DNA from: Bradyrhizobium barranii subsp. apii
Lineage (GTDB): Bacteria; Pseudomonadota; Alphaproteobacteria; Rhizobiales; Xanthobacteraceae
DNA: 64,000 nucleotides
NCBI RefSeq assembly: GCF_011516635.5
Contig: NZ_CP096255.1
Span: 3,098,501 to 3,162,500, forward strand
Reading direction: 5' to 3'
The notes under the pieces were generated by a model. That model saw only the letters and a program-made list of their open reading frames with translations, did no database searches and was not told where the DNA came from. Numbering within the stretch: the first letter of the stretch is position 1; each line of letters opens with the position of its first letter. Shown piece by piece: positions 36,865-45,677 of this stretch. The translations under genes were made by a program, and so were the position numbers.

Positions 36865-37518
36865 ATGTCGCGCGCATCATTCAACATCACTCCCTCATCG
36901 TCCGAGAGCACTGCGGAACCTGAAGTCGACGCGGGCATAGAACAGACGCGGCGAACGCTGCTGCTTGGCGCGCTCGCCACGACCGCCTGCCTTGGTTGTT
37001 CCACGCAGGCGCGCGCGGGCGAGGATCCGCCAGGCTCCGACGAACGTCCGCAGAAGGGTGATCTCCTCGTCTTCTCCGAAGGCGATCAGGAGGGAAAGCT
37101 CATCACCGCGGCCGATCTCCCGGCCGGTGGACCGCCGGTCCATGCGTGGCCGAAGGATCCCAACACGTCGGTGGTGCGCAGCGCCTCGCGCCTCAACGAA
37201 ATCCTGATCATCAGACTCGATCCCGCCGAGCTCGACGAGAAGACCCGCGCGCGGGCCGTCGACGGCATCCTGGCCTATTCGGCGATCTGCTCGCATGCCG
37301 GCTGTCCCGTCACCGCCTGGGTCAAGAGCGATGTCGGCGACAAGGACGTGTTCAAGTGCATGTGTCACAACTCCGAATACGATCCCCGCGCGGGCGCGCA
37401 GGTCGTGTTCGGGCCGGCGCCGCGGCGGCTTGCCGCGCTGCCGCTCGCGCTCGCTGACGGTTCGCTCAGCGTCGCCGGCAACTTCATCGGAAAGGTAGGT
37501 GGCGTGCAGCCAGGATGA
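36865..37518 (+). CDS. Rieske 2Fe-2S protein with Tat-type leader
   Basis: A 217-residue protein. The leader TRRTLLLGALATTACLG (residues ~30-48) looks twin-arginine dependent, as expected for a folded Fe-S protein. The Rieske ligands are in CSHAGC and CMCHNSEYD, two Cys-x-His pairs, with the cluster domain filling the C-terminal half. It lies 117 bp before a PQQ alcohol dehydrogenase on the same strand and may relay electrons for it, or act as a stand-alone periplasmic Rieske protein. No cytochrome b partner is nearby. Start 36865 (MSRASFN) is preferred to longer in-frame options. Confidence 0.8.
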   Translation: MSRASFNITPSSSESTAEPEVDAGIEQTRRTLLLGALATTACLGCSTQARAGEDPPGSDERPQKGDLLVFSEGDQEGKLITAADLPAGGPPVHAWPKDPNTSVVRSASRLNEILIIRLDPAELDEKTRARAVDGILAYSAICSHAGCPVTAWVKSDVGDKDVFKCMCHNSEYDPRAGAQVVFGPAPRRLAALPLALADGSLSVAGNFIGKVGGVQPG

Positions 37519-37635
37519 TGGACGGTGCGGGTTATGCCCGCGTCACGAGAGGCCGCATCCGCCGAGAGGCGGACGACGGGACGAACGACAAGAATTCAAA
37601 ACAAGAATTCAAACGGATGAAAAAGGGGAACGTCC

Positions 37636-39369
37636 ATGAAAACTTCCATCACCAGGAAGCAATGGTTACTGTCCGGCTTCGTCGCCTTCACGTGTCTTGC
37701 CTCGGCCGCCGCCGGCCCGATCGAGAATTATTCTCCCGTCACCGCGCAGCGGCTGGAAAATCCGGAACCCAGCAACTGGATGCTCTATCGGCGCACCTAT
37801 GACGGGCAGGGTTATAGCCCGCTCGACCAGATCAACACCTCGAACGTCAAGAATCTCACGCCTGTCTGGACGTTTGCCACCGGCGTGGTCGAAGGCCACG
37901 AGGCGCCGCCGATCGTCAACAACGGCGTGATGTTCGTGGCGACCCCGATGGGGCAGGTGATCGCGCTGAACGCAAAGACCGGCGACGAGTACTGGCGCTA
38001 CAAGCGGCAGCTCCCCGACGATCTGTTCCAGCTGCATCCGACCAGCCGCGGCGTCGGCCTCTGGGAGGACAAGCTCTATCTCGCCACCACCGACGACCAT
38101 GTCGTGGCACTCGACGCCAAGACCGGCAAGGTGGTGTGGGACACCAAGGTGCAGGATTACAAGAAGGGCCAGTACATGACCCTGATGCCGCTGATCATCG
38201 ACGGCAAGGTCATCGTCGGCGGCTCCGGCGGCGAGTTCGGCGTGCGCGGCTATGTCGCCGCTTACGATGCCAAGGACGGCAAGGAGCTGTGGCGGACCTA
38301 CACCATTCCGGGCGAAGGCGAGCCCGGTCACGACACCTGGCAGGGCGACGACTGGAAGAACGGCGGCGGCTCGGCCTGGATGACCGGCAATTACGACAAG
38401 GAGACCAAGACGATCTATTGGGGCGTCGGCAATGCCGCGCCGTGGCCCGGTGAGATGCACCCCGGCGACAATCTCTACACCTCGTCGGTGCTCGCGCTCG
38501 ATCCCAGCAACGGCAAGATCAAGACCTATCACCAGTATCACCAGAACGATTCCTGGGACTGGGACGAGGTCGAAGCGCCGATGCTGATCGACCTGCAACG
38601 CAATGGGCGCAACATCAAGAGCCTGGTCCATCCCGGCCGCGACGCGATCTTCTGGGTGCTCGAGCGCACGCCGACCAAGATCAACTATGTCGCCGGCTGG
38701 CCGTTCGTTGCCACCGATGTCTGGAAGGGCATCGATGCCGAGAGCGGACGGCCGATCGTCGATCCCGATCACAAGCCGGCCGTCGGTAAGCGCGTCGAGT
38801 TCTGTCCGTCGCTGTGGGGCGGCAAGGACTGGCCGTCGGCGGCCTACAGCCAGAAGACAGGCCTCGTCTACGTGCCCGCCAACGAGAATTTCTGCGGCGG
38901 CTTTACCGGCGAGAAGCTTCCGCTCAAGCCCGGCGAACTCTGGCTCGGCACCAAGCCGGAAGACATCGGCCTGAAGACCAAGCCCGGCGCGGATCATTTC
39001 GGCGAGCTCCAGGCCTGGGATCCCGTCACCGGCAAGAAGGTGTGGCAGCACAATTTCCCGAAGTCGCAGCTGTTCGGCTCGGTGACGGCGACCGCGGGCG
39101 ATCTCGTCTTCGTCGGCGGCACCAACGACCGCAACTTCCGCGCCTTCAATGCCAAGACCGGCGAGCTGCTGTGGGAGCAGAAGACCAATTCCGGCATCAT
39201 GGGCATGCCGTCATCCTATGAGATCGACGGCACGCAATACATCGCGATCCAGTCCGGATGGGGCGTCGACGCACAGCGCATCCAGGATGCGCTCGCGACC
39301 AACAATATCGGCATCGAATCCAATGTGCCGCAGGGCGGCGTCATCTGGGTGTTCGCGCTGAAGAAATAA
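37636..39369 (+). CDS. PQQ-dependent alcohol dehydrogenase lacking the vicinal disulfide
   Basis: A 577-residue periplasmic eight-bladed quinoprotein. Leader to about residue 27, then SNWMLYRRTYDGQGYSPLDQ. Metal/PQQ residues: Glu200 (GGSGGEFGVRG), Asn266 (GVGNAAPW), Asp308 and the extra Asp310 (WDWDE). The second Asp is the mark of lanthanide-using enzymes of the XoxF/ExaF type. Unusually, the adjacent Cys-Cys found in most such dehydrogenases is absent: the equivalent loop reads LHPTSRG (133-139). Tryptophan-docking repeats such as DAKTGKVVW are present. The substrate is not predictable; sequence is well diverged from the xoxF in this window. Confidence 0.88.
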   Translation: MKTSITRKQWLLSGFVAFTCLASAAAGPIENYSPVTAQRLENPEPSNWMLYRRTYDGQGYSPLDQINTSNVKNLTPVWTFATGVVEGHEAPPIVNNGVMFVATPMGQVIALNAKTGDEYWRYKRQLPDDLFQLHPTSRGVGLWEDKLYLATTDDHVVALDAKTGKVVWDTKVQDYKKGQYMTLMPLIIDGKVIVGGSGGEFGVRGYVAAYDAKDGKELWRTYTIPGEGEPGHDTWQGDDWKNGGGSAWMTGNYDKETKTIYWGVGNAAPWPGEMHPGDNLYTSSVLALDPSNGKIKTYHQYHQNDSWDWDEVEAPMLIDLQRNGRNIKSLVHPGRDAIFWVLERTPTKINYVAGWPFVATDVWKGIDAESGRPIVDPDHKPAVGKRVEFCPSLWGGKDWPSAAYSQKTGLVYVPANENFCGGFTGEKLPLKPGELWLGTKPEDIGLKTKPGADHFGELQAWDPVTGKKVWQHNFPKSQLFGSVTATAGDLVFVGGTNDRNFRAFNAKTGELLWEQKTNSGIMGMPSSYEIDGTQYIAIQSGWGVDAQRIQDALATNNIGIESNVPQGGVIWVFALKK

Positions 39370-39410
39370 GCTCCGCGGGCGGATCGCAAGAAGCGGAGCG
39401 GTGAGGGGGC

Positions 39411-39440
39411 AATGCGGCGGACGGCAACGTCCGCCGCATT
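39411..39440 (+). terminator. Stem-loop terminator after the PQQ dehydrogenase
   Basis: A perfect 13-bp stem AATGCGGCGGACG / CGTCCGCCGCATT with a GCAA tetraloop, followed by TTGCG, 42 bp after the stop at 39369. A strong factor-independent or processing hairpin closing this transcription unit. Confidence 0.7.
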
Positions 39441-39469
39441 TTGCGTGTGCGGTGCTCGCGCCACGAACT

Positions 39470-39555
39470 CGTCATACCCGGGCTTGTCCCTGGCATCCAC
39501 GTTCTTCGTGCCGCGGCAGAGGTCGTGGATGGCCGGGACAAGCCCGGCCATGACG
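39470..39555. repeat. Long palindromic intergenic repeat
   Basis: An 86-bp inverted repeat: CGTCATACCCGGGCTTGTCC ... GGACAAGCCCGGCCATGACG, arms about 35 bp including the inner CATCCACG/CGTGGATG pair. From memory this family is very frequent in Bradyrhizobium intergenic DNA. It resembles the repeat at 51769 in architecture (GTCAT...ATGAC ends) but not in the stem sequence. Confidence 0.75.
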
Positions 39556-39590
39556 GCGAGCGGCGGTTTGTGGGTGCAGGCGTTGAACCG

Positions 39591-39851
39591 CTACTTCCCG
39601 TGCCGATCAACCTTGTCCTTTTCCTTCTGGTTCATTTCCTGAACCTTCGGATCGGAGCTGGTCTGCCCGGTGGTCTGCGTGGTCGAAGGCGGCGGGGCGC
39701 CGGCGTTGGGAAGCGAGTTCTGCTCCGGCGCGGTGGGGCGCGTGGCGGTGGTCGGCGGGGCGGTGTTGCTTTGGGCGAACGCAGCCGTGGTCGTCATGAA
39801 AAAGGCGCCCGACAGCAACGAGACTGCGAGCGCCTTTGAGATGTTGGTCAT
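39591..39851 (-). CDS. Small secreted Pro/Thr-rich protein
   Basis: An 86-residue protein with a clear signal peptide (MTNISKALAVSLLSGAFFMT, cleavage near AFAQS), then a low-complexity region rich in Thr, Pro and Ala and a charged C-terminus (KVQEMNQKEKDKVDRHGK). No domain recognised. Separate unit downstream of the IorB-like gene on the same strand. Function unknown. Confidence 0.65.
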   Translation of the reverse strand: MTNISKALAVSLLSGAFFMTTTAAFAQSNTAPPTTATRPTAPEQNSLPNAGAPPPSTTQTTGQTSSDPKVQEMNQKEKDKVDRHGK

Positions 39852-39906
39852 CGATCTGCTCCTGTCAGATCGATGGAAACGGCGCGAGGCCGTTCAATGT
39901 TCCGCC

Positions 39907-42219
39907 TTAGGCCTCCAATTGCTTGCCGAGCGGAAGGCTGCGGATACGCTTTCCGGTCGCGGCGAAGATCGCGTTCATCAGCGCCGGCGCGAACGGCGGA
40001 ACACCGGGCTCGCCGACGCCGCTCGGCGGCGTGTCGGGTCCGGGCGGGACGATGTAGACGTTGGTTACAAGAGGAGATTCATCCATCCTGAGGACCTGGA
40101 AGTCGTCGAAGTTCTTCTGCTCCACCTTGCCGTCCTTGAAGGTGATCGCGCCGTATTTGGCGACGCTCAGCCCCATGATCGCCGCGCCCTCCATCTGCGA
40201 GGCGATGCGCTCGGGATTGACATAGGTGCCGCAGTCGATCGCGGTGTCGACCCGCGGCACCGTCAGCTTGCCCTTCTCGTCGACGGCCACCTCGACGATG
40301 GTCGCGATGTAGCTGACGAAGCTGCGGTGCACGGCAATGCCGAGGCCGTGGCCTTTCGGCACCTGACGGCCCCATTCGCCCTTCTCGGCGACCAGCTCGA
40401 CCACCTTGCGCAGGCGCGCGGTGTCGATCGGGTAGCTGTCATAGGGCTCGCCATAGTTCCACATGTCCTTCACCGCCGGCTTGACGATGCGGGGACTGCC
40501 GATCAGCGCGAGCAGCGTCTCCTTCTGGTCGCGCCCGGTCGCCTGCGCGATCTCGCCGACCATCGACTGCACCGCAAAGGCCCGCGGGATGTTCGAGACC
40601 GAACGGAACCAGCCGATGCGGGTGAACGCCGCGGCTTCCGGGTTCTCGCAGGAGATGTTGGCGATCTCGAACGGCATGTCGACGAGGCCCATGCCGAGCT
40701 CGAAGGGCGCCTGGTGGTTTGCACCCGCGGCGAAGGTCGAGGCGATGCTCGGCGCCACGCTGCGGTGGCGCCAGGCGATCACCTTGCCGTTCTTGTCGAG
40801 CCCCGCCTCGATCCGCTCGACCGAGACGGTGTGCAGGAAGTCGTGACGGACGTCGTCCTCGCGCGTCCATTGCACCTTCACCGGCGCGCCGAGCTCCTTC
40901 GACAGCAGTGCGGCCTCGAGCGCGAAGTCGCATTTCGACTTGCGGCCGAAACCGCCGCCGAGCAGCGTGACATTCACCGTGACGTTGTCCTCGGGAATGC
41001 CGAGCGTCTTGGCGACGTCCTCGCGGGTGCCGCCGGGACTCTGCACCGGCGCCCAGATCTCCGCCTTGTCACCCTTGACGTCGGCGACCGCCACCGGCGG
41101 CTCCATGCTGACATGGGCGAGGTGCGGCAGATAGTATTCGCCGACGACGACCTTGTCGGCGCTCTTCAGCGCAGCGTCTGCGTCACCCTCCTGGCGCACG
41201 ACGAGGCCCGGTTTGCGCGAGGCTTCCTCGAGCTCCTTGCGATAGGCGACGGAGTCGTATTTGCCGTTGGCGCCGTCGTCCCAGGTCAGCTTCAGCGCGT
41301 CGCGGCCCTTGATCGCCGCGCCGGTGTTGCGCGCGATCACCGCGACGCCGCCGAGCGGCTGGAATTTCGACGGCCACGGCCAACCGCGCACCTGCATCAC
41401 CTTCTCGACGCCGGGGACCTTCAGCGCCGCGTCCGGATCGAATGAGACCAGCTTGCCGCCGGTCACCGGCGGGCGTGCGATCACGGCATATTTCATGCCT
41501 GGTAATCGCACGTCGGCGCCGTAGCGCGCCTTGCCGGTGGTGATGTCGTGGAGATCGATGATGCCGATCTGACCCTTGCCGAGATAGCGGAAGTCCTTGG
41601 GGTCCTTCAGCTTGAGGCCTTCGATGCTCGGCACCGATTGCTTGGCTGCGTCCGCGGCGAGCTCGCCGAAGCCGAGCTTGCGGCCGCTGGCGCTATGGAC
41701 GACCTCGTGGTTGACGGCCTTGACCTCGGTCGCCGGCACGCCCCAGCGCTTGGCCGCGGCCTGCTCCAGCATGGTGCGTGCGGAGGCGCCGATCTGGCGC
41801 ATTGGGATCAGATAATGCCGCGTGCTGCGGGAGCCGTCGGTGTCCTGGTTGCCGAACTTGACCTCGTCGCCGTGGGCCTGCTGCACCTTCACCCTGGACC
41901 AGTCGGCCTCCATCTCCTCGGCGACGATCAGCGGCAGGCTGGTGCGCACACCGGTGCCCATTTCCGCGCGGTGGGCGAGGATGGTGACGGTGCCGTCGGG
42001 CGCAACGGCAACGAAGACGCGAGGATCGACCACGACGCCGTGCGGCATCTTGCCGGCGCCGGTCTCATAGGCAAACGCCTGGCGCGACATCACGGGTGCG
42101 GCAAGCACGAAGCCGCCGGTGATGCCGAGCCCCTTCAGGATGCTGCGGCGGGATACCTTCTCGACCTTGAGGTTCTTTTCGAAGCCACGGAGCTTCGTCG
42201 GGTTCTCGATGAAGTTCAT
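39907..42219 (-). CDS. Molybdopterin-binding aldehyde/isoquinoline oxidoreductase, large subunit (IorB-like)
   Basis: A 770-residue periplasmic molybdenum hydroxylase of the IorB group, which acts with a 2Fe-2S subunit and passes electrons to cytochromes. The twin-arginine leader [20 protein letters not shown] (residues ~24-43) matches export as a folded complex. Landmarks: [59 protein letters not shown], where the Glu in GVGE is the probable catalytic base. It starts 1 bp after iorA-like. Converging with a PQQ dehydrogenase, it could oxidise aldehydes made by that enzyme; isoquinoline is unlikely to be the real substrate. Confidence 0.87.
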   Translation of the reverse strand: MNFIENPTKLRGFEKNLKVEKVSRRSILKGLGITGGFVLAAPVMSRQAFAYETGAGKMPHGVVVDPRVFVAVAPDGTVTILAHRAEMGTGVRTSLPLIVAEEMEADWSRVKVQQAHGDEVKFGNQDTDGSRSTRHYLIPMRQIGASARTMLEQAAAKRWGVPATEVKAVNHEVVHSASGRKLGFGELAADAAKQSVPSIEGLKLKDPKDFRYLGKGQIGIIDLHDITTGKARYGADVRLPGMKYAVIARPPVTGGKLVSFDPDAALKVPGVEKVMQVRGWPWPSKFQPLGGVAVIARNTGAAIKGRDALKLTWDDGANGKYDSVAYRKELEEASRKPGLVVRQEGDADAALKSADKVVVGEYYLPHLAHVSMEPPVAVADVKGDKAEIWAPVQSPGGTREDVAKTLGIPEDNVTVNVTLLGGGFGRKSKCDFALEAALLSKELGAPVKVQWTREDDVRHDFLHTVSVERIEAGLDKNGKVIAWRHRSVAPSIASTFAAGANHQAPFELGMGLVDMPFEIANISCENPEAAAFTRIGWFRSVSNIPRAFAVQSMVGEIAQATGRDQKETLLALIGSPRIVKPAVKDMWNYGEPYDSYPIDTARLRKVVELVAEKGEWGRQVPKGHGLGIAVHRSFVSYIATIVEVAVDEKGKLTVPRVDTAIDCGTYVNPERIASQMEGAAIMGLSVAKYGAITFKDGKVEQKNFDDFQVLRMDESPLVTNVYIVPPGPDTPPSGVGEPGVPPFAPALMNAIFAATGKRIRSLPLGKQLEA

Positions 42220-42220
42220 G

Positions 42221-42673
42221 TCACACTCCCGTCGATGCGAGATGGACTGCGTTCTCGATGCGCTGGTAGCAGCCGCAGCGGCAGATGTTGCCGGCCATCG
42301 CTTCGCGGATCTGGTCGTGTGACGGCTTGGGGTTCTCCATCAGCAGCGCGGCGGCCTGCATGATCTGGCCAGCCTGGCAGAAGCCGCATTGGGGCACGTT
42401 GACCTGGCGCCAGGCCTTCTGGACGGGGTGGTCGCCGTTCGGATGCAGGCCTTCGATGGTGGTCACCTCGCGCCCGGCGACGTCGTTGATCGACGTGATG
42501 CAGGAGCGCATGGCCTCCTTGTCGACGATGACGGTGCAGGCGCCGCACAGGGCCTGGCCGCAGCCGAACTTGGTGCCGGTCAGCCCGGCCTCGTCACGCA
42601 GGAACCAGAGTAGCGGGAGATCCGGGTCGCCGTCCCAGCTCTGTTCCTGGCCGTTGATCTTCACCTTGATCAT
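42221..42673 (-). CDS. 2Fe-2S subunit of the IorAB-type molybdenum oxidoreductase
   Basis: A 150-residue electron-transfer subunit with [13 protein letters not shown] plus a distal MRSC (first cluster) and [22 protein letters not shown] (second cluster). It has no leader of its own and would ride with the Tat-exported large subunit. AGCGAGGGACC precedes the ATG at 42673. Confidence 0.9.
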   Translation of the reverse strand: MIKVKINGQEQSWDGDPDLPLLWFLRDEAGLTGTKFGCGQALCGACTVIVDKEAMRSCITSINDVAGREVTTIEGLHPNGDHPVQKAWRQVNVPQCGFCQAGQIMQAAALLMENPKPSHDQIREAMAGNICRCGCYQRIENAVHLASTGV

Positions 42674-43310
42674 GATGGTCCCTCGCTCTTCATAAGCATG
42701 TCGATTTCAACATTGCCGACACAGGTCGGCGCACTGCCCGTTTCGTCGTGTCGCCGCATCCCGGCCTGTTCTCCTGCGCGGGCAGATCCCGGAAGGAAGC
42801 AGGAATGCGAATCGTGATGTCCGGATGTGCTCGATACCTCCCGTCTTATTCTTGATTGATTGAATTCGCGCGGCATCGTGACGACGCGATCGTAGCAGAG
42901 ACCGCGCCGGCCCGGCGTTCACAGCCGGGTGTTGTTGAAGGGAAAAGTTGCAACGAAGGTTTGTCAAAAGCAGGGCGCGGCATCACGCGCATGCGCCTGC
43001 GAAATGTGCACGACGAAAAAAGCTTCGTCCGGCAGAGACTGCGCGGACGAAGCAGGATGCCTCAGTCGAGGGAGGGAGAAGCGCAGAGGCGCGGACTTCG
43101 AGGGGGAAGTGGGCGGCACTGCGCAGTCATTCAGAGACCAGGACTGAGGAGCTCATCTGAGGAGCTCATGGCCCTCGCATCTTGAGTCGTGCGAAGCGGA
43201 GGCATCGCAGCGATTTGGCCGGGGGCCGGACCGTCCGGCTCGCTGGCGATGGTCGGCCAGCGAGCGGACGGGCACGGCGAAGGTCTGGCGGGCCTGTTCA
43301 GGCGGCCTTG
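42674..43310. other. Intergenic region without a convincing gene
   Basis: About 640 bp upstream of the iorA-like gene and downstream of gfa. Plus-strand frames near 42856-43185 are Arg/Ser-rich, overlap in several frames and show no motif, so they are not called. The region should contain the iorAB promoter; no operator stands out. Confidence 0.45.
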
Positions 43311-43874
43311 TCAGGCAGCCTTGGCTTTCGCGACATGGGTCGCGATCGCGTCCATCAGCGCCGGCGACAGGCAGTCATAGGGCTCGAGCCCGATTTCCTT
43401 CAGCCGCGAGCGGATGCCTGCCATCTGTTCCGGCTTCACGCCGGATTCGATCACGGAGGAGACGAAGGCGGCGAATTGCGGCGCCTGCGAGCCCTGCTCC
43501 TGGAACAGCTCGGGATGGATGAAGTCGAGGCCGTAGAACGGATGGCCCTTGTTCTCGATGCGGCCGTACATGTGCGTGCCGCAGGCCTTGCAGGCGTGGC
43601 GCTGGATCACCGCCGACGGGTCGACGATCTGGAGCTTGTCGCCGTTCTCGGTCACGCTGACGTTCTGGCGCGGCACCACGGCGACCACCGAGAAGTTCGC
43701 GCCTTGCGGCTTCCAGCACTTGGTGCAGCCGCAGGCGTGGTTGTGGGCGACGTCGCCCTTCACGGCGACCTTGACCGGGTGGTCCGTGCATTTGCAGACC
43801 AGCGTGCCGCCGGCAAAGTTGCCGCTGCCCTGTTTGACGCCGTTATCGATCGAGGGATGGAGTGCAACAGTCAT
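43311..43874 (-). CDS. gfa: S-(hydroxymethyl)glutathione synthase
   Basis: A 187-residue glutathione-dependent formaldehyde-activating enzyme that speeds formation of S-hydroxymethylglutathione. The zinc cysteines are in [17 protein letters not shown] and [18 protein letters not shown] lies just upstream of the start. Placed 33 bp after the class III alcohol dehydrogenase on the same strand, so both steps of formaldehyde capture and oxidation are co-transcribed with xoxF's products in mind. Confidence 0.92.
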   Translation of the reverse strand: MTVALHPSIDNGVKQGSGNFAGGTLVCKCTDHPVKVAVKGDVAHNHACGCTKCWKPQGANFSVVAVVPRQNVSVTENGDKLQIVDPSAVIQRHACKACGTHMYGRIENKGHPFYGLDFIHPELFQEQGSQAPQFAAFVSSVIESGVKPEQMAGIRSRLKEIGLEPYDCLSPALMDAIATHVAKAKAA

Positions 43875-43907
43875 GGGTCGATCCTCCTTGGGTGTGACGC
43901 TTTCGAG

Positions 43908-45017
43908 CTAGAACACGACGACTGAACGGATGGATTTGCCCTCATGCATGAGGTCAAAACCCTTGTTGATCTCCTCGAGCTTGAGCACGTGGGTGATCAT
44001 CGGATCGATCTGGATCTTTCCGTTCATGTACCAGTCGACGATTTTGGGCACGTCGGTGCGGCCGCGCGCGCCGCCGAAGGCCGTGCCGCGCCAGTTGCGC
44101 CCGGTGACGAGCTGGAACGGGCGGGTGGCGATCTCCTTGCCGGATTCGGCAACGCCGATGATGATCGAGGTGCCCCAGCCGCGATGGCAGGCTTCCAGCG
44201 CCTGGCGCATCACGGTGGTGTTGCCGGTGCAATCGAAGGTGTAGTCGGCGCCACCGTCGGTCAGGTTGACCAGATGCGCGACGATGTCGCCGGTGATCTT
44301 CTTGGGGTTGACGAACTCGGTCATGCCGAACCGGCGGCCCCAATCCTCCTTGGAGTCGTTGATGTCTACGCCGATGATCTTGTCGGCGCCGGCCATCTTG
44401 GCGCCCTGGATCACGTTGAGGCCGATGCCGCCGAGGCCGAACACGACCACGTTGGAGCCCGGCGTGACCTTCGCTGTGTTGACGACGGCGCCGACGCCGG
44501 TGGTGACGCCGCAGCCGATGTAGCAGCTCTTGTCGAACGGCGCGTCCTCGCGGATCTTGGCGACGGCGATCTCCGGCAGCACGGTGAAGTTCGAGAAGGT
44601 CGAGCAGCCCATGTAGTGGTAGACCGGCTTGCCCTTGTAGGAGAAGCGGCTGGTGCCGTCGGGCATCACGCCCTTGCCCTGCGTCGCGCGGATCGCGGTG
44701 CAGAGATTGGTCTTCTGGCTCAGGCAGCTTTTGCACTGCCGGCATTCCGGCGTGTAGAGCGGAATGACATGGTCGCCCGGTTTCACCGAGGTCACGCCCG
44801 GTCCGATCTCGCGGATGATACCGGCGCCCTCATGACCCAGGATCGACGGGAAGATTCCTTCGCTGTCGAAGCCGTCGAGCGTGTAGGCGTCGGTATGGCA
44901 GATGCCCGTCGCCTTGATCTCGACCAGGACTTCGCCGGCCTTCGGTCCTTCCAGATCGACTTCGACGATCTCGAGTGGTTTCTTGGCTTCGAAAGCAACG
45001 GCGGCACGTGTCTTCAT
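43908..45017 (-). CDS. S-(hydroxymethyl)glutathione dehydrogenase / class III alcohol dehydrogenase
   Basis: A 369-residue zinc- and NAD-dependent enzyme that oxidises S-hydroxymethylglutathione to S-formylglutathione. Catalytic zinc motif [14 protein letters not shown] and [12 protein letters not shown]; structural zinc in [18 protein letters not shown] site [18 protein letters not shown]. Also known as AdhC, FrmA or FlhA. Between the cytochrome c gene and gfa in one minus-strand unit. S-formylglutathione hydrolase is not in the window. Confidence 0.94.
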   Translation of the reverse strand: MKTRAAVAFEAKKPLEIVEVDLEGPKAGEVLVEIKATGICHTDAYTLDGFDSEGIFPSILGHEGAGIIREIGPGVTSVKPGDHVIPLYTPECRQCKSCLSQKTNLCTAIRATQGKGVMPDGTSRFSYKGKPVYHYMGCSTFSNFTVLPEIAVAKIREDAPFDKSCYIGCGVTTGVGAVVNTAKVTPGSNVVVFGLGGIGLNVIQGAKMAGADKIIGVDINDSKEDWGRRFGMTEFVNPKKITGDIVAHLVNLTDGGADYTFDCTGNTTVMRQALEACHRGWGTSIIIGVAESGKEIATRPFQLVTGRNWRGTAFGGARGRTDVPKIVDWYMNGKIQIDPMITHVLKLEEINKGFDLMHEGKSIRSVVVF

Positions 45018-45074
45018 CGTAAACTCCTCAAATTCTCGCAGGACGCCACGAGGTGGTATCGGTCCTGGTAACCT

Positions 45075-45596
45075 TCATTTCTTGCCCATGCAGGCGTCTT
45101 CCGCCTTGGTGTAGGTCTCGTTCTTCTCATCCTTCTTGGAGGGACGTTGACGGCCCCACGCCTCGTCGGAGCGGGCGCGCAGATAGACGTAGAGATCGTC
45201 CATGTAGCAGGCGACGTTCGGGTTGTCGCCGAAGGCAGGCATGACGTTCTCCTGCGCGGTCGAGATATTCTTGCGACCGGAGGCGACGACGCCGAGGAAG
45301 TCGCCATAGCTCATGGTCTTGACCGAATCCTTCAACGCCGGTGCGTAGGTGGATCCCATGCCGTCGGGGCCATGGCAGACGTGGCAGTCGGAGTGATAGC
45401 GGCGATATCCGGAATAGGTGAACCAGTCCACGGTGCCGTCGGCCGAAATCTTGTAGGTCGGATTTCCTTCCTTATCGAGCCACTTTCCGTCGTCTTCCTT
45501 CTTGACAGCGGTCGGGTCGCCCGGACCTTCCGCAACGGCAATTCCTCCCGAGGTCACGAAGATGGTCGCAGCGATGACAAAGCAGATTTTACGCAA
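45075..45596 (-). CDS. xoxG: c-type cytochrome of methanol oxidation (XoxG-like)
   Basis: A 173-residue periplasmic monoheme cytochrome: leader MRKICFVIAATIFVTSGGIA, heme motif CHVCHG near residue 72, axial Met candidates in ENVMPAFGD. It belongs to the methanol-metabolism cytochrome group with extra cysteines (CYMDD, DACMGKK) and is the natural electron acceptor of XoxF, encoded directly before it. The start is a TTG at 45596 with GAGGATC upstream; no in-frame ATG fits. Confidence 0.85.
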   Translation of the reverse strand: MRKICFVIAATIFVTSGGIAVAEGPGDPTAVKKEDDGKWLDKEGNPTYKISADGTVDWFTYSGYRRYHSDCHVCHGPDGMGSTYAPALKDSVKTMSYGDFLGVVASGRKNISTAQENVMPAFGDNPNVACYMDDLYVYLRARSDEAWGRQRPSKKDEKNETYTKAEDACMGKK

Positions 45597-45630
45597 GAGA
45601 TGATCCTCGAAGGCGTTCGGTGGAGACGAG

Positions 45631-45659
45631 CCGGCGCGTGGAGTAGATCCACGCGCCGG
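45631..45659 (-). promoter_or_regulatory. Intercistronic stem-loop between xoxF and xoxG
   Basis: A perfect 12-bp stem CCGGCGCGTGGA / TCCACGCGCCGG with a 5-nt loop, 19 nt after the xoxF stop and 35 nt before the xoxG start. No U run follows. Probably a 3'-end stabiliser or partial terminator that keeps xoxF mRNA in excess over xoxG. Confidence 0.65.
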
Positions 45660-45677
45660 AGCGACACGAAGGGTGGG

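Noticed and set aside
39670..41445. A 591-residue frame opposite the IorB-like gene
   Set aside because: Antisense shadow with low-complexity Arg/Asp/Leu content.
42856..43185. A 109-residue plus-strand frame upstream of iorA
   Set aside because: Arg/Ser-rich, overlapped by other frames, no codon bias or motif.
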